From: Ectocarpus siliculosus
Taxonomy: Eukaryota > Sar > Phaeophyceae > Ectocarpales > Ectocarpaceae
Assembly: GCA_000310025.1 (NCBI GenBank)
Contig: FN649738.1
Span: forward strand, 2,789,781 to 2,853,780
Direction: 5' to 3'
Length of the DNA stretch: 64,000 nt
Position numbers and translations under genes: made by a program
In this document: positions 11,395-21,800 of the stretch, one piece after another
Numbering within the stretch: position 1 is the stretch's first letter
Layout: each line of letters begins with the position of its first letter
The notes under the pieces: generated by a model
Database searches by the model: none
Told to the model about the DNA's origin: nothing
The model's input: only the letters and a program-made list of their open reading frames with translations

Positions 11395-14300
11395 ATGATG
11401 TTGACGAGGAAGCAGCAGTGGATGCGGATCAGGGTGCGGAGACGTGACCCAGGAAACACCGGTGGGAACACGAGCAGCAAGAAGCATCGGGGACAGCCGC
11501 AGCCGCAGCCGCAGCAGCAGCAGCAGCACGACGCGTGCGACGGGGTCGATCAAGAGGAGGAGGACGGCGGTAGCAGCACCAGCACCAGCAGCTCTGGCAC
11601 CATGTCCACGTTCTCGAGCTTCGACTCCCTTGAAGCCGTGGACGTGGATGACTCTTCCTCCTCCTCCTCCTCCTCTTCCTCCTCCTCGCCCCTGCCTCTC
11701 CCCTCCCAAGACGCCGTCGATCGCCCCCGCGCGCCCAGAATAAAGGGCGTCAGCTTCCAGGAGGAGGTGGAGGTGTTCCTCGTGACACACAACAGCGAGC
11801 TCGATCTCAGGTCAGCAGCGGGGAAATTCATTTATGTTGGGAGAGCCATTTTACATTTGTGTTGTATGCTTTGCTCGAACGGATTCAAAGAAAACCCTTC
11901 CCAAAGCAACAAAGGGAGTCTCGTTTTAACTACCCCGTAAATATTGATTTGTCCTGCCACATCATTACCTACCTGTAGGGCCAGATCATTACGTTAGGTT
12001 TAGGCGATATTGCGCGCTCTTCTCTCTGCCGCGCGGGTACGAAACAGCGTTGGCAGTACAACAGTCGACGGTGTCGGCGTGTGGGCGTGTTCATTTCAAC
12101 CTTTTTTAGTCTGCTACTGCTGTAGTGTCGTTCCGTGCGTTGACGTTGGCCTGAGCCGCGTAGTAGACCGCGACGGCACTAGACTACATACAACTTGCAG
12201 TCCGCCGCTGACTTTATGGTTGATTGGTCGATTTATCTATGCTCCGTATGCGTGCGTTGCGTGTCTACCTTCAGCCGTATGCATACAACAGACACAGCTG
12301 TCAATTCTAGGTAGGTGGTAGTCGAGAGGGGTCATGCAATACACGAGTTTCCGTGAGGAAGCGGGGAGGATATACTCGCGTACGTAACAGGCGTGCAACA
12401 CACGCAGCTAGGCTGTAGTATGATACAACGTTCATGCGCATGTGGCCCGGCTCTGAAGACGACGATAAACAACACCAGCAGCATCGACCCACCATCTACT
12501 GCATGTATACTTCCTCGACTTGCGCAGCAGTTGGCAAGTCACACCGAGTATTTTTTGCAAGTTACGATGGCCGGCACGGGCTGCTGCTTGCCGTATATAT
12601 CATAGCATACGTACAAGTGTTCACGGATTGGCCGACGGAACTGCTGTTTCTTCTGCCCTGCACGTCCGCACACAGCAGCAGCTTGACGCATGGTATGCAT
12701 ACCGAAGCATGTGTCTGGAAGTCTGTAGAGGTCGCTTCTCCTTTAGAACACAACGTGTCAACGGGAAAATAGGACGAAGAGCTCAAGGAAAGGAAAGTAT
12801 TGTTGTTGTTGCCTGCACTGATATGGTATTACTCGTGAAAGAAACAAGAAACCGCCGCAGTGACATAACGTACTATGCATATTATACACAACACCCGTGC
12901 CACACCATATTTTCTTGTCGAGACTCGACGCTCCAAAATCAAGACACCAAGTGCATATTTTCTCAAGACACTTTTTCTTGTCGAGACTCAACTGTCCGAA
13001 ATGAAGTACTTCCGCTATGCTGCAGGTACTACACTGTAGACTCGTCAGAACAAATCGATATTTTTGTCGTTGACCCAGTAGAGAACTAGCCTACAGGGGA
13101 TGTTTGTGAAGTGGAAGTTACCTGTACAGATGTTTTTGTACCTATTATAGAACCAGCTGGTATCACTGATAGAAATCATCCGTGTTAGACTTAACAAAGA
13201 CTCGAAATAAGTCCAGTGCCCAGCCGGTTTTCCTCCACTCACGGCTGTAAAGACTCCACCACATCCCGTTCAACGGTGGGTATATCTCGAACGGGTAGTC
13301 TTTCTGAGTTCGTATTTCTTTCCCTAAAAATCTAGAACGTCAAAGGGACTCGAGGTGAAAGCCCTTTCGGTGAGGTGATAACAGCCGCAAATTCAAACAT
13401 CTTCAGAGGTGAATGGTTGTATGCATAAATATTAATATTCCATAATACAAGGAAGACTCCTCCTGTGGGTGACTCCCAGAAAAAGGTCACACAAGTAGCC
13501 AAAATCAAGACGACAGAGGGTAGGCCCAAAAAATGCCTGCCGTCACTGGGGAAAATCGAGAGATGGCGTATGGCATAAACAAAAACCAGCTCCCAGGAGA
13601 GTATAACCTACGGTGCCACCTGCTGGGACTTTCTGTTGCACAGCACCCAGGCATCAGTTGATGGATACCATTCTTTTCAAGAGAACCTACAAGAACAAAC
13701 CAGAAGACTACCCGTTTGAGATACTGTACAACCACAGCAGAGTAACATACGTATGGCACCCCTTTTCCATCACTGTGTTCAGCGTGCCCCCTTTCTTGTA
13801 TTTTGGGTGGTACTTCAAACATGTGAAGTCCAACACCATCAACGTACACACCCTTACCCTTGTTTGACGCGTCCCCTCCGTCCTTTCGCCCAACTTTTTC
13901 TTTTTTTTCTTTCCAGGGCCAAGCAAGCTCTCTGGTGGACCGGCAGAGACGCGGCGATGAACAAAAGGGCCTGGCTCCACCACCTGGGGCAACCCGGGTG
14001 CGGGCGCGAGAGCGTCCGCCAGCAGCCGCGACCATACCAACCGAAGCGGCATCGCTCGTCGCCGTCTCACTTTCTAGGAGGCGGTCGCCACACGGCCGCC
14101 GACCGCGGCCTAGGCGGCCGCCCTTGGCCTTCCCACAGCAGTGCCGGTGGGGTATTGGGCGCGGGTACTGCCGAAACCGCTGGGGCGGAGGCCTCGGGTG
14201 CCGCCGCGGCGGCGGAGGAACAATCGCTCTTTTTGCCGGCGGCGGTGGGTATCCTGGGGTGCAGGTGCCAGGCCTGTCTCACGGAGGGCGAGCACGAGCA

Positions 14301-14409
14301 TGAGCACGAGCAGCAGCCGCCGTCGCCGCCGCCGCCGACTTACGAACCGCCGTCGCAAGCGCCGCCACCGTACGATCACCGACCGCCGCCGCCGAGATAC
14401 GACGCCGTC

Positions 14410-14442
<33 letters not shown>

Positions 14443-14655
14443 GGCGGGGGGCACGTGACGGCCAGAGCCGCGGGCAGGACATGGGACGACGGCGAGAGGG
14501 AGGAGGAGGAGGAGGAGGATGACCTTGGGATGAAGGGGTCGAGGTCTTGCTCACCCGCGTCGGCGCAGGGCAGCAGCCCGTTGCTCGAGGCGTGCGAATC
14601 GTACGATGACGACGAAGGCGTGTTTCCGACAGGCTCGTACTTCTTTTACGACTGA
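11395..14655 (+). CDS. Two-exon protein of unknown function with PPxY motifs and a V-x-F/LWW signature
   Basis: Exon 1 ends at 11810 (donor GTCAGC), exon 2 is 13917-14655 (acceptor TTTCCAG after a T-rich tract), and the phase-2 junction closes exactly across ELDLR|AKQALWW. Starting at ATG 11395 the protein has 384 residues; in-frame ATGs at 11266 and 11602 are alternatives. It begins with basic and Gln-rich sequence, then acidic and Ser-homopolymer tracts, then KGVSFQEEVEVF and LWWTGRD. That pattern recalls short conserved blocks in many uncharacterised stramenopile proteins (from memory, not tested). The C-terminal half is Ala/Pro/Glu-rich with His-Glu repeats and three PPxY motifs (PPTY, PPPY, PPRY). 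There is no signal peptide or membrane segment, so a cytosolic or nuclear adaptor is the inference. Function is unknown. The 2.1-kb intron carries a repeat element at 13.1-13.7 kb. Confidence 0.65.
13091..13320 (+). repeat. Interspersed repeat with subterminal hairpin (intronic copy)
   Basis: This segment, from CTACAGGGG to the GGGTAGTCTTTCTG end, is homologous to 18195-18430 and, at its terminus, to 20043-20098. Near the end CCCGTTC...GAACGGG forms a 7-bp perfect stem around GTGGGTATATCT. A reverse-complement relative of the terminal motif (GACTACCCGTTTGAGATA) lies at about 13708, giving a terminal-inverted-repeat-like arrangement. It lies in the intron of the gene at 11.4-14.7 kb. It is probably a non-autonomous DNA transposon. 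Confidence 0.65.
13700..13745 (-). repeat. Inverted terminal motif of the same repeat family
   Basis: GACTACCCGTTTGAGATACTG here is the inverted counterpart of the GGTATATCTCGAACGGGTAGTC end at about 13274-13303. With the 13.1-kb copy it would delimit an element of about 0.6 kb inside the intron. Confidence 0.45.
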
Positions 14656-17600
14656 CTGACGCACGTCCCGAGAAACGAACGGCGTCGTTACGGACTACGG
14701 CGTGTTTTCCGTCATCGGGCTCGTGCTTNNNNNNNNNNNNNNNNNNNNNNNNNNNNNNNNNNNNNNNNNNNNNNNNNNNNNNNNNNNNNNNNNNNNNNNN
14801 NNNNNNNNNNNNNNNNNNNNNNNNNNNNTAGGATGACAAATTGTAGGTGGGGGGGGGGGGCGCACACGGCAACGACGCTTGCATTGTCTGCTCGTGTTTC
14901 CGTTCGTGGTGTTTCTCCTGAAGAGAAGGGATGGCAACAAGGCCCCACCTTTGGGTTTCCTCTCTCAACCCTCCCACCCGGTGAGTGCTTACGCCTACGT
15001 AAGGACACGGCACGCCAGACGAAGGTCCGCCTTTCACCGGTGCGGTCGCTCTCGACTGGGAAGGCACGATTTCAGGGACAAGGATGGATTTTATTTTTTG
15101 AGCGTCCTGTGCCTCAAAGACGGGGCTGAGGTTGGGCGCGCACCAGTCGTTCGTTGTGTGTGTTGTGGCACGGGAGGGAAAAAAAAATAGGTTTGGTGAA
15201 ATGAAAGTTCGGATCAATCTCCAGCTTTACATCCCGTGCGTTCGTCCGTGCCCTCGCGAGGGCTCCTTGGCGCCCTCGAAAAACGGCTTCTTATTTGTAG
15301 CCTATTTCTGAACGATTTTGCCACAGGCTCATAGCGATATATTAGTTCAAGTTGCGTTTTGCGCATAGTCGATGTATATGGGTTTAGAATGCTGCAGTTT
15401 TTTTCGTTAGTTTTGACCGTCCTTCGCGCAAAAGATAGAAGAAGCTCGTGCGGGCGCGGTTGACCGTGAAGTTGTGCGGTTTTTTATTTGTTTTTCACTC
15501 TTGTCTTGCTGTCTGTTTTGTCGTTGTCAATTTTTTTGTCGTTTTTATGTCTCTCGATTTCTGTTTTCTTAACGTCGGCACGTGCATGTACTATGCTTTT
15601 TTTTTCTCAGCGGGAGCGAGTGCATCGCGCCTACTTGTATATGTGTGCGACGCAACTGGTGTAGTTTTATCGCACTTGCGGTCAAGGGCTGGCAGTTTTT
15701 ACATGTTTCGTGCACCTTTTTGTACAACCTGCAGCAGCAACGGCGTTCTCCATTCCAAGTTTCGTGCCCACAGGCATAGACGTGCTTACAGCTGCAGCTG
15801 AGCATTCGTCAGACTTATATCCTAGATACCTCGGTTTGATAACATAGTTTCGTGTTCCGTACACCATGCATCTGTTGCACTACATAATTTCGTTTTACGT
15901 GGAAGGGCTGATTTTTCTTTTCCATTTCGACGCCATTCGTGCTGGAATCTGATAGTATGCTACAATGTTCTGAAATCTGATAGTACAATTTTTACGCGAG
16001 ATTGGGCGCTAGGGGCAGCAGTGGGTGGTGAGGGGAGGGTTCGAAGGTTGTCGAGGGTGGTTGGTGGCAGAATAATATCGCACGTCCACAAATATTTCCA
16101 GAATATCTTGTAAACTTGGGTGGTTTTTTGTTGGGGTGTGGTGGCAGGAGGGTGTTTGTGGGTGACTTGTCCGTCCTCACGCAGCGAAATGTTTAACGTC
16201 CCACAGCGGTATTAGTAGTTGTGGTACAACCGGAGGTTGTGGAAGGAGCAGTTGCTCGCTGGCTGCGACAGCTAGACTTGTCGCACTAGTTTTCTCGTGG
16301 CGTCGGCAGCTACGTTGTTCTATTAATGAGCGATTTTTTTTTGTCCGAAAGTTGGAGAGCCGTGTGTAAAGTTATCAAAGCGGTTGGTTACGGGTGTAGG
16401 ATTGGGGGTGGAGTAGTGTTAAAATAGCCTGGCGATCCTGATGCCCGCGAGTCCCGGTGTTGGGATACGTTGGATAGGTGTACTGCGGTGGATAGAGCGC
16501 GCGACGCGCCGGGGGGTGTCCTAGATTTTCTTCCATGTGCAAAAATGTTGGTAGCCGGCAGCCAGCAGGGTCTTTTGGTGGCACGATTGGGGCGTGGACT
16601 AAATAAAGTCCTTCGCTGCTTGCTTCATGCGTAGATAGGTGTAGCCTGCCTCTCTCGGCTTGCGTCTTTTGCCACGCCTGCTGCTGTGGTCGTTCTGTGG
16701 AGGTCGGTGTTTCGAAAGTCTTGGTGGGCGAGACCTGTCTCATCTATGACGGTTGGCAACGAGTGATCGTCGCAGAGGTGGTGGCACCGGTGTTGCGCTT
16801 TTTTTTCGGGTAAGGAGACAAAGCAAAGCAGAGAGAACGGTGTGACGATGTGTTTTGGTTGTGGGTGTGTAACGGGGTGTTGTCGAGTCTCACGGCATGA
16901 ACCCGGCGAGGTCTGTCGCCTTCGTTGGACGTTCGGTTTTTTCTTTTGCGCATCGTGTCACGCCGGACCCACCCACCCACCTCGCTGTCACTGTTGTCGA
17001 GCGAGTCAGGGAGTAATACGGCGGTGGCCTTTCGAAACCTACGCCATGTCAAAATTCGAAAACGATAGGTAGGGGAAGTGCAGCGGTAGTTATAAGCTTC
17101 ACACGAAAATTTTGCGGTGGTTGCAAGACAGCACTACTAATAGTAGTTTAGCTTTCGCTTGAAGGAGTCTGTGGTGGCGTTTCTGTTATTATTGGGCGAG
17201 AGGAAAGGTTCTTTTGTTGTTGCTTGTTCGATGTCATTACTCCGGGGGCATTTTGCTACAAAATAACAGGAAGAAGGCCGTGAGTGGTACCGAATAGTAC
17301 CGGTGGCCCTCGTGTTCATTTTTGTCTAGAAACGTAATAATGTAGCATATCATTTGTTTCTTTTCTAGTCGAAGCGTGTAGGAATGGTGCATCTGCGCTT
17401 GACTTTCGTCGGCAAAGCGAAGCTGGTCGTGTTTTTCATGTGATGTGCGTTGTTAATTTTAGCTAATATTGCGGGCACAAATAAATGTAGGGCTCTGTGT
17501 TACGTCGTGTTGTTGCAGTCATCACCTGCTGCAAGCGATTTCTGTTGTCATGAAACCCCCGAAAGTGAGGGTGACGAGGTGGAAAAGAACGGGCGGTTCT

Positions 17601-18586
17601 CGATGACTGGCGACGTGCGGAATGGGATGAAAATAGATTGCCACAATACATGTCATGTGTGGGGTTCCTCCTGCATACGTACGTGCGCATGCATGCATGC
17701 ATACATCGGTTGGAAAACTGGCCCTTGCTTTCATTCTTGGAGGTAAGTGTCGGCAACCAATCAATCGAGTGGGTTGTTCTTTTCCCATGATTTATTCTCA
17801 CCCTTCAGACTCGTATATACCTATCATGGTAGTGTAATCACGCGACAGACATCGATCGGGCACACTCTAAACTTTTCAAGATCTAGTCTACGATTTCGCG
17901 ATAGAGAGGAGATAACATATAACCTTAACCTTCATCACACATACATGTGCGATGAGATGGGCGAAAGAGAGAAGAGGTAGGCTCCAGACTCTGTGTCCTG
18001 CTATGCATCTATGCATATCGTACTAAATATTATTTTACAGTACACAACAGTGTGGTCATTCAACACCACGGTACTCTGATATGAGTGTCGCCTCGCGACC
18101 TCGCGACACACACCTCTTCATACACATAAATGTAGCATGTGTACATACGTTGGATCTATCAGCTGTCAGAGGGATCCTACTACTACTGCTGTATCTACAG
18201 GGGCTGGATGTATTGTAAAATGTAAGTTATACCGACGAAGATGTTTTTGTCAGCTGGCATCATCACTGATATTTGTCATCAGTATATAGACTTAAAAAGA
18301 CTCGAAATAAGTCCAGTACCCAGCCGGTTTTCCTCCACTCACTGAAAAGACTCCGCCACATCCCGTTCGACTGTGGGTATATCTCGAATGGGTACAATAA
18401 ATAGTCTTTCTGTGTGTATTTATTTATTGTCTAAATATGATGGTGTGCGGGCATGCACGTGCCACATTTTGCAAATTCCTCGTCGCGTACCCCCGCCCCC
18501 CCCCCACCCTCCTACCTCCTGCCCCCCTGCCTTGTGTTGCTGCTTCGCATGCTTGTTGCTGTTGCAGCACACAACACCCAAACACC
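14656..18586. other. Intergenic spacer with assembly gap
   Basis: Bases 14729-14828 are 100 N, the usual placeholder for a scaffold gap of unknown size. The gap lies about 75 bases after the stop codon of the preceding gene, so its 3' untranslated region cannot be judged. From 14829 to about 18190 I see T- and G-rich sequence with short open frames and no recognisable exon. A GCATGCATGCATGCAT alternation occurs at about 17687-17701. Confidence 0.6.
18195..18430 (+). repeat. Interspersed repeat with subterminal hairpin (upstream of transporter)
   Basis: Second copy of the family described at 13091. The shared core includes AAAGACTCGAAATAAGTCC and CAGCCGGTTTTCCTCCACTC. The terminal hairpin here is CCCGTTCGA...TCGAATGGG around TGTGGGTATAT. 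It ends about 150 bases before the proposed start codon of the transporter, so it may lie in the promoter or 5' untranslated region. Confidence 0.7.
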
Positions 18587-18791
18587 ATGGCGTTGACAAA
18601 GAGCTTCCTCTACCTGTTGCTGTCTGCTGCGGCAGTGGACCAGGGTCTTGCTCTCGCTCGGTGGGTACCTGCACTTGAAATATGTGTGTAGAGAGAGAGA
18701 GAGAAGAGTGTCGTCGTACCCGCACCCTGCTGAGACGGACGGAAGCAGCAATATGTGAGCCGACGTATGCGCCCATGATATCCTTTCGAGC

Positions 18792-18835
<44 letters not shown>

Positions 18836-21800
18836 CTTTCGCTCGAAGAGGCAGAGCAGGGAGGGGTTGAATATCTTCCCTCTCATGTCGGCAACCACTT
18901 TAGGCCCCACGTACATCCGCTACTAACTCCGCTTCATCCTGCTGCCTGTTGTCATTGCGGTGCTGCTGCTACTGCCGTTGTGGTGCCGAAATTCAGAAGC
19001 GGCAAGGATGGGTCAGCTCTAGGGTTCGTGCCGCCTCCAGCCAGGGGCAGCGTCCTCGCTTTCGCATCCCCGACTACCTCCACCTCGGCGACAACCCGGG
19101 TCAGGTGCGTTCTGCCTCTCTGAACGCGTTCACGGTTCACGGCAGTACTGTTATTTCAACGCGGCTTACCTATATTGCACACGTATGCAAATAGTGTAGA
19201 CGCTCCTGTTCTGTGTTCATGCAGCTTTCACTTCGGACAACAGTATGTAGTCTACATGTGCCGCTCCTTTTGCACAAGCGCCATCACTACTGGTGGTGGA
19301 TTCCTACAGTAGAGCTACTGCTGTCTTGTCGTGTGGTGTTTTCACCTCGGTGCTCTGTGCTATGGTCTTACTGCTGTTCTTTTTTCCGTGACCCGCGCTG
19401 AAACGGTCTGTCTAGTCTAGACTACTGTCCAATTTTCAAGTTGATCGAATGGCGCATATTTTTTCGGGGGTCGGATGCGCTTCTGTTTTTTTCAAGTGTC
19501 AGATGTTGTGTCGTCGTTGTAAACAGCAGTTGTTAGTATTAAGGAATAATAAAATACACTAGTATGTTGCATCTCCTCGTTTAACTTGAAGATACTATCT
19601 ACGGTACGCGTGCTCACGCGTGGAAGCCAGGCGTCCTCTTCAACACGTAATATTTTAATTCCTTCCGGTACGTTTGAACTCCAATAAACACCGCTTTCCG
19701 ACTCTTGCCCCCGTTTGTAGGAGCCGTCTGAAATGCTGGCGCATCTCGTATCTCTACTTGCCTTTCAAGTTTTTTTTTTAGCTTGAAGCATCTAACGGAT
19801 ACTTTGTGGCAGTGGCGAAATATCCATGGGTGGGGTACACATGAAAACTAAAATACCCATGGTAAACAGCAGCACTCACTTCTCCCGTCGGAAGACGGGT
19901 ATTGTATGTTGCTGTTGCGTAAACAAATTCGGTACGCACGTGCGGCGGGGACTTAATTAAGGGCGGTATGTTGCAGAAGGAAGACCTTCCAGGATTTGGT
20001 CGATACATTCCGTGACGCCGTGCAGGCCATATACTTCCATCACTGCTGTGGGTATATCTCAAAAGGGTAGTCTTTCTGTGTGCGTATTTATTTTTCCTGA
20101 TGATACTTCTATCAACAGCAGTAGCCTTGGCGAGGTATCGACCTCGGTTTTGGTAGCGGGCATGGGGTGGTTGGGGTTTTAAGTGTTAGGGATGGGGATG
20201 CCCTCTCTATTTCATAGATCAACAAAAATATGCCCACGAAGGCGGTCCTTGCCGTCGAAGGCGGTCCTTGCCTTCGTATTTTACGTTATATTTTGGTTTG
20301 TGTGGTGCGTACACAGTAAGCGTGCAACCAGCCAGCCTTGTCCAGAACCCCGGTTAAACTCCCCCGTCCCTCTGGGAGTACTCTAATGTTATGCGAGTCT
20401 GTTCCTGTTCAGGGGAAACCCGGGGGTATGAACCGGCGCAAGGGTCGTGCATTACCATCCGCGCCCCCTCCCCCCGTCGTCGGCATACCTCACACCAGAA
20501 TTGACGAGGAAGCGGGACCACAAAAAAACGATTCAGATTGGGTTTACACAACCGGCAGCGAATGAATGAGCGAACCTTTTTTTTTTTTGCCCGCACGACA
20601 GTAATGAAGACCGCGTTTTCATGACAAGCGCTTGTTGTGTCATCAACGGAAGCTTTTGTAACAACCCCCCCCCCATGGTTCCGTTTCCCGCGTGACAGCA
20701 GCAGCAGCGGCAGCAGCGTCGATGTGTTCAACAAGCCGCAGTCCGGACGGGGTGCGGCGACGGCGTACATGGTGGCGTCGGACGTAAGCGGCGGCGCCGC
20801 GGCGATTCCGGTGCGCATCCGCAGCAGCAGCAGCAGCAGCAGCAGTAACCTTTGTTGGTGCAGCGGCGGACGTGTGTACAGTAGTGCAGTTGTTAGCGCA
20901 CGCGTTTAAGAAACGTCAATTTGGGGTCGAGGCTCAATTTCTTTTTTGCGGCACCACCGCCGTGCATCGATCAGTTTAGTGTAGGATCCACCCACGCCTG
21001 AGGTGTGTTTCTTCGTCGATTTTTTTCGCCAAAATCTGAGCCTTTGGTTCTTAGGAGGTTTGTTTCTAGTCGCGGGCGCTGACTGTGCAGTCCACAGCTG
21101 AAGCAGAACCCTTTGACCCAGCGGGTTTGTGTGCAGCAGCAAGGAGAGCGCGGATGTTGTTTATGGGCAAGTCGTCGTTCACGCTTGGAATCCCTTGTGT
21201 CTCTTCCGACATGAAATGTGTTTCGTGCGTCTTCGGTTGGCAAATAATGATTTTGCTCCCTAAGGTGCATACTTGTATGCGTGCCCAAAACTGAAAAATA
21301 TTGTATCCGAAACAAAAACAAACGACACCCCAAACTGTCGCGGATTCCGGTCATTCACAAGCAAGATGTTTTTTTTTGTTTTTTTATGTTGTTAAGGGGG
21401 GGCGGTGGTTTCTCTTTCTGTGGCCCCTGCGACTGCGTCGCTTATTGCCCTATTGCTGGATTGTTGTCATGGCTTTCCTGGCCATTTCTGGATACACGTG
21501 CAGGAGTAAGCTTCCGTCACGCCGCGCTTGTACTTGTACGCAGTATTCACCACTCACCGAAATACTAGCACTCGTTGAAGAGAACACTACTGTACCTCAG
21601 TCTTCTAAGGGGTGTAATGGAAGTCTTAAATACTGCAATCAGTGTTGAGATAGATCACAAAGTGCACTTTGTGAGAATAACATGGCATGAAACAAGACGA
21701 AGTGATTTTTGTTGGTTGAGTTTGTCTCGTTATTGTGCACAACTATTTTTCAACACGGATCGGAGAGTTCCTTAAGGCCGGCCTCATGCCACGCGCATTC

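Noticed and set aside
12520..13089. 189-codon plus-strand open frame
   Set aside because: It lies inside the intron of the 11.4-14.7 kb gene, runs into a repeat element and has no motif; judged non-coding.
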